Below, piece by piece: positions 46,384 through 57,619 of a stretch of DNA of 64,000 nt. Source of the DNA: Camellia lanceoleosa. Its lineage: Eukaryota > Streptophyta > Magnoliopsida > Ericales > Theaceae. How positions within the stretch are numbered: position 1 is the stretch's first letter; every line of letters begins with the position of its first letter. The position numbers and the translations under genes are program-made. Below the pieces are notes generated by a model. That model saw only the letters and a list, made by a program, of their open reading frames with translations. It made no database searches and had not been told where the DNA came from. The stretch is taken from the NCBI GenBank assembly GCA_025200525.1, contig CM045762.1, forward strand, positions 192,660,629 to 192,724,628. The letters are read 5' to 3'.

Positions 46384-48437
46384 TGTCACGCCCCTAACCT
46401 GCCCCTAAAAGGTTTGGGCATGATCTAATCAGAAATGCATGTAATGACCTATGATGAACAAATTTGGGGCTCGAAATGAAGCGAAATTCAAAATGACAAT
46501 AATCAGACACATCCATTGAGCAATTACCAAAAACCAGGACCATCTCGAAATTTAACAAAAGGTAAACATGCACATAGAAGTAGGTTACAAAACATCTACA
46601 AATTCAGCCCAGATATTAGGCACACAAAACAATAGATACAATAACCCTGACCAGCAACATGGATACCAAAAATTACATATACAAAGAAAACTGGTTTAAT
46701 ATGTAAGGGTTCCCTCCTGTGCCTGGTTATCCTTAAGCTGATTATCCTTAAGCTGACAAAATGCACGAGGTAATGTTAGAACAGCTCCCCAAGCCGGCTC
46801 CTACAGATTCAGACAACATATAGAATGAGACAAGCTCAGTGAATAATAGTGCGCAATAATAAAATTACAATGCACCTTCATATAGGTATCAAAATCAAAT
46901 ACAGAAATAACAAATTGGCCTATTGGCCCAGATAGCCTTTCGGCACAGGTAGCCTTAAGACAATGATAGCCTTTTCGGCATGTGTAGCCTTAACGGCATG
47001 ACAGATAGCCTTTATGCACAATGAGATATACGGATATGGTTTCCACTTTTTATTTCCAGATCAATACATAATTTACAATTATGTCGTACAGAACAGATAC
47101 ATAAATATATATGTAACGCACTATTACTCACAGCGTTGGGGCGGCGTACTAGTTCCTTCTGGGGTGTGCCCTGTACACAATATACTGATAAATTAGTATC
47201 CTTCCCTTTTAAATCCTTATCAGTCATTCCATATGTCACTACAGTTTTATGGATATGAATATATCACTATCATAACCTCATCAGAAAAACATTCTAATAG
47301 CACCAAAGAGTCAAGCATGAGAAACTGAACAAAACAGATTTTTCTTACTGAAACAGTCCTCCGCTCGAGCATAGCTTTGTCCACTCGAGCGGACAGTGTA
47401 GTGCTACCAAAAATACTGGATGGTCGATTCTTACGCTCGAGCGTAAAGTTCTCCGCTCGAGCGGACAGGGTAAATTTCAGAAAACTGCTGGGAGGTGCAT
47501 TTTCACGACCTCACTCGATCGGACGACTACCCAGATTCAGGGCAGCCCGATTTCAAGCCAAAATTCATCATCCAAACCCAATTTTTCATGCAATCAAGGG
47601 TAAAATTCATGCAAGCATTCCACTTAACTACACCATAACATGAATTAAAGCTTAATCACATCGAGTTGAACCAAGTTAAAGGCTTTAACAAGCCAATACT
47701 TTCACAAATTCCATCCTATTTTCCGAATATATTCAAGTTCTTCAAGTTTAACAACCACATCACATAATATTAACATGCATGCATGGATTAATGATACACA
47801 ATCTAAAATGGATGTCTAAGATGTCAAAATACCCAATTAATGAGAAACCCTACTTAGATCACATATAGAGCATCCATGAATCAAACACAAATATATATAT
47901 ATATATATATATATCTCAACTCTTAAGTGGCTACACAAGAGAACTTGAATTACCTTCAATTAAATTACACAAATCCAACAAGGTGATGAGCTTCCTTGAT
48001 GAATCACAATTTCCCCCAATTCCTCACCCACGTTTCTCTCTTCTCTCCCTCTTAGAGTCCCACGTTTTTTATCACAAGTTCCACAAGTCTTAGACATAGA
48101 TATATATAGCAATATATAAGAGCACAAAAGACGAAAATCAATCGCTTTATGGTGCCGAAATAAAAATTTCACAGAAAATCCCATTATAGCTTAAAAATCA
48201 TGTAGATTCCAAATATCAAATCAATTTTTGCAAATTAAATCTCTAAGGTGTCCAATTTCAGATGAAAGCAATTCAAGTGTAACAGATAATGTTTGAATTC
48301 AACAGATAAGGGTCAATATGTCTTCTTTCCATGCAATTTACCGCTCTTATACGTAAAATTTCATAATAGATATTCAGAGGTACAGAACAAAAGCTTGAAA
48401 AGATAACAGAATCAGATACGAGGGTCGGGGTATTACA
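46384..48437 (-). repeat. K1 3' LTR
   Basis: Palindrome cluster at 47361-47522, where CpG-type changes have eroded three of the sites intact in the 5' LTR. A long (AT)n lies at 47889-47914, the tandem array GATAGCC...GGCA at 46925-47015. Confidence 0.95.
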
Positions 48438-48451
48438 CTCTCCCCCCCTTA
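48438..48451 (-). promoter_or_regulatory. K1 polypurine tract
   Basis: AAGGGGGGGAGAG on the antisense strand abuts the 3' LTR. Confidence 0.9.
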
Positions 48452-48454
48452 ATT

Positions 48455-48474
48455 AAGTTTGGTCCTCCAAACTT
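48455..48474 (-). other. Pre-PPT hairpin of K1
   Basis: Arms AAGTTTGG and CCAAACTT around a 4-base loop (AGGA on the element strand), ten bases after the pol stop codon. Confidence 0.85.
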
Positions 48475-48483
48475 GTTTTTACC

Positions 48484-49017
48484 TTATGACGAAAACAGAT
48501 ACGGATATTGATTTTTCATTTCATCTTCTTTTTCCCAAGTCGCCTCAGTTCCATAGTGCTCTTGCCACTCTACTTTTACCATTGGAATTTCTCGGTTCCG
48601 TAACTGCTTTACCTGACGGTCCAGAATTCGGATCGGTTTCTCTTCGTAGGACAACTTGTCAGTTAGCTCAATCTGATGATAATCAATGATATGGGATGGA
48701 TCTGGAAGATACTCTCGGAGCATAGAAACATGAAATACATTATGAACCTGACTCATGTGTGTCGGAAGGGCGACTCGGTAGGCTACTGGCCCAACTTTCT
48801 GTAAGATCTGAAAGGGACCGACATATCGGGGTGTTAGCTTACCCCTCCTTCCAAATCTTGGGTGTCCTTTCATTGGGGTAACTTTCACAAAAACATGACT
48901 GTTCTCATCAAATTCCAAATTCCTTCGCCGATTATCTGCATAACTCTTCTGCCTGCTTTGAGCAGTTTTCAGCCTCTCTCGAATAATTTTCACCTTTTCA
49001 GTAGTCAATTGAACAAT
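48484..49017 (-). pseudogene. K1 integrase C-terminus and chromodomain-like segment
   Basis: In the same frame as pol but after an in-frame TAG (49020-49018). Contains YVGPFQILQKVGPVAYRVALP (GPY/F motif), FHVSMLREYLPDP, then PIRILDRQVKQLRNREIPMV and WQEHYGTEATWEKEDEM, a chromodomain-like module that in chromoviruses steers integration to heterochromatin. It ends at TAA 48486-48484. Confidence 0.9.
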
Positions 49018-51456
49018 CTATGGCCCTAACAAAGGCCTATCCCCTACCTCCGCCCAGCATACAGGTGAGCGACACGGTCTTCCATACAGAGCTTCATAAG
49101 GTGCCATTTGAATACTCGAATGGTAACTATTATTATATGCAAATTCAATCAGCGGTAGATGAGTTTCCCAACTTTCTTGAAAATCCAGCACACACATTCG
49201 AAGCATATCTTCTAGGGTTTGTATCGTTCTCTCGGATTGACCGTCAGTTTGAGGGTGAAAAGTTGTGCTGAATTTAAGTTCCGTTCCCATAGCCTCCTGC
49301 AAACTTTGCCAGAATCGCGAAACAAACTTGGGATCTCTATCCGACACAATGGAAACAGGGACACCATGAAGCCTTACAATTTCATTCATATAAAGTACTG
49401 CGAGCTTATCTGCGTTATATTGAGTCTTTACTGGTAAGAAATGAGCAGACTTCGTTAACCGATCGACAATAACCCATATTGAATTCATGCTTCGGGGAGT
49501 CCGCGGTAACCCCACAACAAAGTCCATTGTCAAATGTTCCCATTTCCACTCCGGAATAGGAAGAGGCTGTAACAAACCGGCAGGTCTTTGATGCTCCGCT
49601 TTTACTTGTTGGCATTGTAAGCATTTAGAGACAAATTCCGCGATCTCCCTTTTCATACCCGGCCACCAAAAGTTTTGCTTTAACTCTCGATACATTTTGG
49701 TACTTCCTGGATGCATTGAGAATCTCGAGGTATGCATTTTTTCCATCAATTTTCGTTTAAGTTCCAACACATTAGGGACACATATCCTGTTCTGAAACTT
49801 GAGCACTGAATCCGTTAAACTGAACCCCGGTTTTGGTTTGGACTCTAACTCGTCACATATCTTCCTCAACGTGCCATCTCCCGTTTGATGTAATTTGATC
49901 TCCTCAAGTAAGGTTGGTTGAGCTATTGTTGCTGCCACTAGGGCCTCTTGCCTTCGAGTCACACACTCCACATTCAGTTTGTCTAATTCAATTACTAACT
50001 CCTTTTGTTCCGTAAACAAATACGCCAAATCTCCCCTATTTTTCCGGCTAAGTGCATCCGCGACCATATTAGCTTTACCAGGATGATAATGAATTTGTAG
50101 ATCGTAATCTTTAAGCAACTCTAACCACCTCCGCTGTCGCATATTCAACTCCTTTTGGGTGAAAAGATATTTGAGACTTTTGTGGTCGGTATAGACTTCA
50201 CAAATTGTGCCATAGAGATAGTGTCGCCATATCTTCAAAGCAAACACTACTGCTGCCAGCTCAAGGTCGTGTGTGGGATAATTTTTCTCGTGGGGTTTTA
50301 ATTGTCGAGAAGCATATGCAATAACCCTTCCATTCTGCATAAGTACGCAACCAAGCCCTTTATGCGAGGCATCACTGTAAATTACAAACCCTTCAGTTCC
50401 TGATGGTAAGGCTAAAACTGGTGCTGTAGTTAACTTTGTTTTCAACTCTTGGAAGGCAGACTCTCGCTCTTCTGACCATTCAAACGCAACTCTCTTCCGT
50501 GTTAGTTGGGTAAGCGGCACAGCAATCTTGGAGAAATTTTGAACAAACCTCCTGTAATATCCAGCTAACCCCATGAAACTTCGCACCTCAGTTACACTAG
50601 TAGGAGTTGGCCAATTTACAATTGCTTCAATTTTGTGTGGATCAACAGAGATTCCTTCCTTGGTCACCACATGTCCCAAGAATGCCACTTCTTGTAGCCA
50701 GAATTCACACTTCTTTAGTTTTGCATACAATTTCTTTTCCCGGAGTGTTTGAAGAATTAGGCGAAGATGATCCTCATGAGCTTCTGTACTCTTTGAGTAG
50801 ATAAGGATGTCGTCAATAAAAACCACCACAAATTCATCCAAATAGGGCTTGAAAACACGGTTCATCAAATCCATGAAAGTTGCTGGTGCGTTAGTGACTC
50901 CAAATGGCATAACCAAGAATTCATAATGGCCGTACCAGGTTCTAAAAGCTGTCTTCTCAACATCGTCAGCTTTAACCTTTAGTTGATGATATCCAGACCG
51001 GAGATCAATTTTGGAAAAGACTTGTGCCCCCTGAAGCTGATCAAATAAATCGTCAATCGTTGGCAGCGGGTACTTATTTTTTATTGTGACTTTATTAAGC
51101 TCTCGGTAGTCAATACAAAGCCGGAGTGTTCCATCTTTCTTCTTTACAAATAGCACCGGTGCACCCCACGGAGAAACACTCGGACGAATAAATCCCTTGT
51201 CCAGTAAATCTTGCAACTGAATCTTCAATTCTTTCATTTCAGCTAATGCCATTCGGTACGGAGTTTTAGAAATAGGTTGAGTTCCTGGTAGCACGTCAAT
51301 TGTGAATTCAATTTCACGGTCTACTAACTCTCCTGGTAGTTCTTTTGGAAAGACATCCGGAAAATCACAAACGACTGGGATCGCATCAATATTTTCATGC
51401 TCCACTGGCCCTCCCAGAACACTACATAAATAACCCTGACATCCTTTTTGAATCAA
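49018..51456 (-). CDS. K1 pol: reverse transcriptase, RNase H, integrase
   Basis: An open stretch of 812 codons. RT motifs: [13 protein letters not shown] (residues 111-123), [17 protein letters not shown] and catalytic FIDD (213-216). RNase [13 protein letters not shown] (D362), E399, YTDHKSLKY (D424) and ADALSR. Integrase: two His near residues 575 and 582 and CLQC at 612-615 form the zinc-binding part; D645, D706 and E742 form the DDE site. The element would use it to copy and insert its genome. The stretch lacks a proper start because the frame is broken from the protease (two in-frame stops, 51496-51476) and it ends at a TAG that removes the chromodomain. The sequence is typical of the Tekay/Del clade. 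Confidence 0.95.
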   Translation of the reverse strand: MIQKGCQGYLCSVLGGPVEHENIDAIPVVCDFPDVFPKELPGELVDREIEFTIDVLPGTQPISKTPYRMALAEMKELKIQLQDLLDKGFIRPSVSPWGAPVLFVKKKDGTLRLCIDYRELNKVTIKNKYPLPTIDDLFDQLQGAQVFSKIDLRSGYHQLKVKADDVEKTAFRTWYGHYEFLVMPFGVTNAPATFMDLMNRVFKPYLDEFVVVFIDDILIYSKSTEAHEDHLRLILQTLREKKLYAKLKKCEFWLQEVAFLGHVVTKEGISVDPHKIEAIVNWPTPTSVTEVRSFMGLAGYYRRFVQNFSKIAVPLTQLTRKRVAFEWSEERESAFQELKTKLTTAPVLALPSGTEGFVIYSDASHKGLGCVLMQNGRVIAYASRQLKPHEKNYPTHDLELAAVVFALKIWRHYLYGTICEVYTDHKSLKYLFTQKELNMRQRRWLELLKDYDLQIHYHPGKANMVADALSRKNRGDLAYLFTEQKELVIELDKLNVECVTRRQEALVAATIAQPTLLEEIKLHQTGDGTLRKICDELESKPKPGFSLTDSVLKFQNRICVPNVLELKRKLMEKMHTSRFSMHPGSTKMYRELKQNFWWPGMKREIAEFVSKCLQCQQVKAEHQRPAGLLQPLPIPEWKWEHLTMDFVVGLPRTPRSMNSIWVIVDRLTKSAHFLPVKTQYNADKLAVLYMNEIVRLHGVPVSIVSDRDPKFVSRFWQSLQEAMGTELKFSTTFHPQTDGQSERTIQTLEDMLRMCVLDFQESWETHLPLIEFAYNNSYHSSIQMAPYEALYGRPCRSPVCWAEVGDRPLLGP

Positions 51457-51495
51457 TTTGCGTGCCTTAGTCAGAGATCACATATGGTGGTGATG

Positions 51496-52165
51496 TCACT
51501 TCTTGACCTGGAAAAGCAGTTCGATGACTGAAGGGTAAAATTTAATTTGTTTCATCAGACAGTCTATGGTAACACCATATTCACCCAACCAATCCATCCC
51601 CAAAATAATGTCAAATGAAGTCATATCAAGTGGAACTAAATTAGCATATACACGGACATCTCCAATGAGAATTTCACAAGTAGGATAGACAGAAGTGCAG
51701 ATCAAAGAATTCCCCATAGGTGAGGTAACACACAACACATAGGTTAATTCTACTTCAGATTTACCTAAGTTCTTTGCAAATTGCTTTGACACAAAGGAAC
51801 AGGTAGAGCCAGAATCAAACAAAACATAAGCAGAAAAGCCATAAACCATACATGTACCTGATACCACTGTTGTTTCATTCTGTAAATCTCCCGGAACCAA
51901 CGCAAATACCCTACCTTGCCTTGTGGTATCTTTGCTATTGGTTGGTTTAACGGTTGATTTGGCACTAGGAGTCGGTATAGACCCTGCTGAGCTTGTGGCG
52001 GTCTTATTATCAGTTTGTTGATTTCTTTGTGGACAGTCTCTAATCAAATGCCCCATCTTGCCGCACCGAAAACATGCTCCGGTCAATCGATGACATTTCC
52101 CACGATGTTTCAATCCACATTCTGGGCATACAGGAGTTGAATTCTGAGGAGCAAGATTACCGAGT
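51496..52165 (-). pseudogene. K1 gag zinc knuckle and protease
   Basis: CFRCGKMGHLIRDC is a canonical CX2CX4HX4C knuckle, preceded by a second Cys/His-rich CPECGLKHRGKCH. The protease has VLFDSGSTCSFVS (DSG active site) and IILGMDWLGEYGV. Around 51500-51470 the frame slips one way and back, leaving stops between protease and RT. Upstream, the frame slips again near 52165. Confidence 0.88.
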
Positions 52166-52520
52166 TCACGATCGCTTTTGCTCGCAAGTGGTTATTCCCT
52201 TAGACCATTGAGTATTCTGCCTTTTTCCTTTCCATTCAGAAATTCGAGTCTGCGTAGCAAGATTCCCTTCCGCTATAACAGCCCGCTCCAAGACATCAAC
52301 ATAGGTAGGTAGCTTCAGTGCATTAATCCGGTCTTGAATGGCACTCCGTAATCCTCCCTCAAATTTCCGCGCCTTCTTGTACTCCGTATCTACCATGTGA
52401 GGTGCAAACCGGGCTAGTTCTGCGAATTGTGCTTCATACTCAGCCACAGTTTGATTTCCCTGCCTCAACGTTTCAAATTCAGTTACTTTCTTGTCTCGCA
52501 TACTCTGGGGAAAATATTTG
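52166..52520 (-). pseudogene. K1 gag, middle part (capsid)
   Basis: FYDKYFPQSMRDKKVTEF, then QTVAEYEAQFAELARFAP and KFEGGLRSAIQDRI, typical retrotransposon Gag. Frameshifts separate it from both neighbours; the upstream one falls at a run of G near 52540 and could be a sequencing error. Confidence 0.88.
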
Positions 52521-52946
52521 TCATAGAACGACCAGAACTCCCCAAGTCAACCCCGGATGCATTGTTCTGGTAAGCATCCACCATCTCCGTGCTTCATCTT
52601 CAAGAGTAAAAGCAGCAAGCTGCACCTTTTGCACTTCGGTACAAGGGAAGACCTCGAACAATTTCTCTATCCCTAACACCCATGCCTCCGCCTTCATTGG
52701 TTCAATCCCTCCTTTAAACGATGGTGGTTTCATCTTTTTAAACTCCCTCATAAGTGTAATGGTACGGTCTTCAGCATGAATGTCTTGCATTACAGGTGGG
52801 GGTACTGGCGGTGGTGGTGGCTGAGGTTGTTGTTGTTGGTGGTGTTGTTGCTGTAAGGTCTCAGCCATTTCCCTCATCATTCTTTCCATCCTATCCAACC
52901 GTACTGAAGTAGCATCTTCTGGCTCGTCGGTCCTTGTTCTCACCAT
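52521..52946 (-). pseudogene. K1 gag, N-terminal part
   Basis: Starts MVRTRTDEPEDATSVRLDRM, with a Gln/Pro-rich stretch (residues 33-50) and the capsid start EAWVLGIEKLFEVFPC ... EARRWW. ATG at 52946, about 190 nt downstream of the 5' LTR, is the natural Gag start. Confidence 0.88.
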
Positions 52947-53059
52947 AGTCTACAAAACAGGTAATTACAACATATACAATGGTGTACAAGAAAGTCAAAT
53001 TGTTAGCATTAGAGTTAGCAGAAATCATGTCACGTTGCTATCAGTCATACTTTCCTATA

Positions 53060-53135
53060 TGATGCCTACCACATTAGACATCCTAACGCTCAATGGATCC
53101 GTGTGTGAGATAGCAACTCGTGCTCTGATACCACT
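53060..53135 (-). promoter_or_regulatory. K1 primer binding site and conserved leader
   Basis: TGGTATCAGAGCA (53133-53121 antisense) pairs with initiator methionine tRNA. The following CACGAGTTGCTATCTCAC to GGATGTCTA segment is shared with E1 and E2. Confidence 0.88.
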
Positions 53136-55184
53136 TGTCACGCCCCTAACCTGCCCCTAAAAGGTTTGGGCATGATCTAATCAGAAACAGACAGAATGAC
53201 CTATGATGAACAGCGTTTGGGGCCTGAGCGGAAGCAGGAAATTCAAGATGACAATAATCAGACACATCCATTGAGCAATTACCAAAAAAACCAGGACCAT
53301 CCCGAGATTTAACAAAAGGTAAACATACACATAGAAGTAGGTTACAAAACATCTACAAATTCAGCCCAGATATTAGGCACACAAAACAATAGATACAATA
53401 ACCCTGACCAGCAACATGGATACCAAAAATTACATATACAAAGAAAACTGGTTTAATATGTAAGGGTTCCCTCCTGTGCCTGGTTATCCTTAAGCTGATT
53501 ATCCTTAAGCTGACAAAATGCACGAGGTAATGTTAGAACAGCTCCCCAAGCTGGCTCCTACAGAATCAGACAACATATAGAATGAGACAAGCTCAGTGAA
53601 TAATAGTGCGCAATAATAAAATTACAATGCACCTTCATATAGGTATCAAAATCAAATACAGAAATAACAAATTGGCCTATTGGCCCAGATAGCCTTTCGG
53701 CACAGGTAGCCTTGCGGCACAACAGATAGCCTTGCGGCACAGGTAGCCTTGCGGCACAACAGATAGCCTTGCGGCACAACAGATATACGGATATGGTTTC
53801 CACTTTTTATTTCCAGATCAATACATAATTTACAATTATGTCGTACAGAACAGATACATAAATATATATGTAACGCACTATTACTCACAGCGTTGGGGCG
53901 GCGTACTAGTTCCTTCTGGGGTGTGCCCTGCACACAATATACTGATAAATTAGTATCCTTCCCTTTTAAATCCTTATCAGTCATTCCATATGTCACTACA
54001 GTTTTATGGATATGAATATATCACTATCATAACCTCATCAGAAAAACATTCTAATACCACCAAAGAGTCAAGCATGAAAAACTGAACAAAACAGATTTTC
54101 CTTACTGAAACAGTCCTCCGCTCGAGCGTAGATTTGTCCGCTCGAGCGGACAGTGTAGTGCTACCAAAAATACTGGATGGTCGATTTTTACGCTCGAGCG
54201 TACAGTTCTCCGCTCGAGCGGACAGGGTAAATTTCAGAAAACTGCTGGGAGGTGCATTTTCACGCTCGAGCGGACGACTACCCAGATTCAAGGCAGCCCG
54301 ATTTCAAGCCAAAATTCATCATCCAAACCCAATTTTTCATGCAATCAAGGGTAAAATTCATGCAAGCATTCCACTTAACTACACCATAACATGAATTAAA
54401 GCTTAATCACATCGAGTTGAACCAAGTTAAAGGCTTTAACAAGCCAATACTTTCACAAATTCCATCCTATTTTCCGAATATATTCAAGTTCTTCAAGTTT
54501 AACAACCACATCACATAATATTAACATGCATGCATGGATTAATGATACACAATCTAAAATGGATGTCTAAGATGTCAAAATACCCAATTAATGAGAAACC
54601 CTACTTAGATCACATATAGAGCATCCATGAATCAAACACAAATATATATATATATATATCTCAACTCTTAAGTGGCTACACAAGAGAACTTGAATTACCT
54701 TCAATTAAATTACACAAATCCAATAAGGTGATGAGCTTCCTTGATGAATCACAATTTCCCCCAATTCCTCACCCACGTTTCTCTCTTCTCTCCCTCTTAG
54801 AGTCCCACGTTTTTTATCACAAGTTCCACAAGTCTTAGACATAGATATATATATAGCAATATATAAGAGCACAAAAGACGAAAATCAATCGCTTTATGGT
54901 GCCGAAATAAAAATTTCACAGAAAATCCCATTATAGCTTAAAAATCATGTAGATTCCAAATATCAAATCAATTTTTGCAAATTAAATCTCTAAGGTGTCC
55001 AATTTCAGATGAAAGCAATTCAAGTGTAACAGATAATGTTTGAATTCAACAGATAAGGGTCAATATGTCTTCTTTCCATGCAATTTACCGCTCTTATACG
55101 TAAAATTTCATAATAGATATTCAGAGGTACAGAACAAAAGCTTGAAAAGATAACAGAATCAGATACGAGGGTCGGGGTATTACA
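53136..55184 (-). repeat. K1 5' LTR
   Basis: TATA-like CTTATATAT at 54860-54868, palindrome cluster 54118-54273, donor-like GTGAGTA at 53888, short array 53690-53790, acceptor-like CTGTAG at 53558. The (AT)n (54642-54659) is shorter than in the 3' LTR. Confidence 0.95.
54118..54273 (-). repeat. CGCTCGAGCG palindrome cluster, K1 5' LTR
   Basis: Five CTCGAG-centred palindromes, all intact in this LTR, 911-1066 bp from the LTR start. Confidence 0.9.
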
Positions 55185-55189
55185 TGTAT
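55185..55189 (+). repeat. K1 target-site duplication, right (TGTAT)
   Basis: Identical to 46379-46383. Confidence 0.92.
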
Positions 55190-55325
55190 GCTGTGGGCAG
55201 TGTATGGAAGCAGTGCATCAATGCTGTGTTTTAGTGCAATATATCATATCATAGTGTGGAACAATTGAAATGCTAATGCGTCAGAAAAAACTTCGTGACA
55301 TGAAGTGCAAGTTGAAAGAAATTAC

Positions 55326-55423
55326 CGAAATCCTGTGGAGGCTGAGCAGATCCAAGCTCGTTTGTACCATCTCTGTCAAGGAAGCGACTAGTTCAAGGAC
55401 CTGCCCTGTGTACTTATGGGTGC
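55326..55423 (-). pseudogene. T2 PMD gene, penultimate exon
   Basis: A 98-nt exon between CTTGCAG and TTTCG|GTAATT, containing VLELVASLTEMV, which matches FDDLFGFVASLEDMV in the 99-nt T1 exon (17512-17414). It now lies between two insertions, K1 and S3. Confidence 0.6.
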
Positions 55424-55445
55424 CTGCAAGTGCATTGAAGGGACT

Positions 55446-55450
55446 AGTAT
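55446..55450 (+). repeat. S3 target-site duplication, left (AGTAT)
   Basis: Identical to 57575-57579. Confidence 0.92.
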
Positions 55451-57574
55451 TGTCACACCCTAAACCCGCCCCTAAAAGTTTTGAGCATGACCCAATTAGA
55501 AACAGACATTTACCCTGTTATATAAAATATTTGGGGCCTGGACGGAAGCGTTAATATAATCAAATAACATGTAGACACTTCCATTGAGCTACTACAACAC
55601 GCTAGGATCTCGATTCCGGATTAAACATATAATACACACGCATCTGAGATTAAGTCACATACATTTACGGTCCAACCCAGAAATTGGGTATCCAACAAAA
55701 TGTTATATACAACCCACTTTGGTTAAGAAACATTAGTACAAAAAGACAGTGTCTAACAAAACTGTCTTAACATGCAAAGGCTTCTCCAAGTGCCTGGTTG
55801 TCCTTAGGTTGACACAAACTAAGTGATATCGATGCTAGGACTAGTCTCCAAATTGATTTCCTACTGAAACAGACAAAATAACAGAGTGAGACAAGCTCAA
55901 TGAGTAATAATACTTAAACAGTTTAATAACCAACTTTAATTACAATGTATAGCAGTGCATTCACAGAAATATGGAATCCAACAATGAGTCTGAGATTATT
56001 TCCCTTTCAGCTTATTTTACTTTCAGAACGACCTTAGGCCGGGTATTACAATTATAACAGAACGGCCTATTGGCCCAGAATTATCAGAACGGCCTTTCAA
56101 ATTTCGGAAGCGACCTTCGGCCCGGCGACCTTTACGGCCCGAAACGACCTTTCGCCCGTAACATACAAATCTGTACGTTAATCTTTTTAACATTTCTTTC
56201 CCATTAAGTTCCAATCAGTACATATGTTACAAAACCATAACTGACAGAGAATAGAATGTTGCTACAGACATTGACGGTAAATAAATATACGTTCAATGTA
56301 TTATTACTCACAGAGTTGTGACGGCGTGCTAGTTCCTTCTGGAGTGTGCCGTGCACACAATCATAACTTGGAAATTAGCTCTCTTCCTTTGTAAATCATT
56401 GAGGAATCATTCTGTGTCATCATACTTCATATGAATTTATGACCATTTTAACATTATCAGAAAAATATTCTAAAAATACCAGGAAGTCAAGCATGTAAAA
56501 CTGAACAAACATATTGTGGTCTAAAAATAAGTCCCCCGCTCGAGCGCTACCTTGGCCGCTCGAGCGGACTGTACAATTCTACCAAAAATGCTGAGAGGTT
56601 GATTTTTGCGCTCGAGCGGAACTTCCTCCGCTCGAGCGGACGTGATCCAGATTTGGGGCAATTAGATTCCAACTCAAAATTCAGCAACAACACTTCATTT
56701 TTCATGCAATCTAAGGTTAGATTAATGTAATATTCCACCCTAGCTTTACCATAACATGGATTCTACCTTGAGCATGACAAATTAAACAAGATTAGAAGTG
56801 TCAACAAGCCATCTATCTCTCAAATTCCAAACCCAACCCAACTAATCTTCCCAAAATTCCCATTATTTTAATTTACATAAATAAGCTTCTAATTCAAACA
56901 CATAATTGAATCTTCTCATGGAATAATAAGGAAACAAGGTGTAATTTCCCCCCATGACTCAATTTGGTTCATCAACATAAATCATCTCATAAAACTCTCA
57001 CATCTACCTTAACTTTCCACATAAAAGAAGGATTCCCAACCATGAGCAAGAGAGAAATTAGATAAAGAATTTTCCATACCTTGAGTTCAATCTAAGTAAT
57101 CTTCACAAATTCCCCAAAGTCTTCCCTTGGAGAGCTTCTCTACAACACCCACGTTTCCCCTCTTCTCAAAACCTTTCTCTAGTTATATTCCTCCAGGAGT
57201 TCTAAGTCAAGTGGTCAAGAACTTGATATATATATATATATATATATTTATTTATGTTTATAATAAGACGAAATTCAATCGTTTAAGCAACCCAAATTGA
57301 AATTTCACAGAAAATCTCATTAGAGCTTAAAAATTATGCAGATTCCAAAATATCAAATCAATTTCTGAAAATTAAGCCTCTAAGGCACCCAATTTCATAC
57401 TCAAATAGTTTAATTGTAACAGATAATGTTCCAAATCAACATATAAGAATTCATATTTCTGAGTTTCATGTAATTCAACACACTTTCACATAGAATTTCA
57501 TAATAAGCATTCGAAAGTACATAATAGAGGGCTGAAAAGATACCAGAATCATGTACGAGGGTCGGGCTATTACA
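55451..57574 (-). mobile_element. S3: solo LTR of the Tekay-like family, antisense
   Basis: 2124 bp; on the antisense strand it starts TGTAATAGCCCGACCC and ends GGGCGGGTTTAGGGTGTGACA, flanked by AGTAT. Palindrome cluster 56536-56639 (four sites, three perfect 12-mers or nearly so), donor-like GTGAGTA near 56310, GGCC array at 56030-56150, (AT)n at 57224-57248. It lies in an intron of the T2 PMD gene. Confidence 0.93.
56536..56639 (-). repeat. CCGCTCGAGCGG palindrome cluster, S3
   Basis: Sites at 56536-56546, 56556-56567, 56608-56619 and 56628-56639, 935-1038 bp from the LTR start. Confidence 0.9.
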
Positions 57575-57579
57575 AGTAT
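57575..57579 (+). repeat. S3 target-site duplication, right (AGTAT)
   Basis: Identical to 55446-55450. Confidence 0.92.
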
Positions 57580-57619
57580 TCTATAAAGCATAATTGAAAT
57601 GAAGTAAATATGCAAAATG

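Larger units (their letters stand above)
46384..55184 (-). mobile_element. K1: Tekay/Del-type chromovirus, antisense, nearly intact
   Basis: LTRs at 53136-55184 (5') and 46384-48437 (3'), 2049 and 2054 bp and almost identical; methionine-tRNA primer site; gag, protease, RT, RNase H, integrase and a C-terminal chromodomain-like segment; purine tract beside the 3' LTR; TGTAT duplications. It sits in an intron of the T2 PMD gene. LTR similarity and the long intact pol frame make it one of the youngest elements here. Confidence 0.96.
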
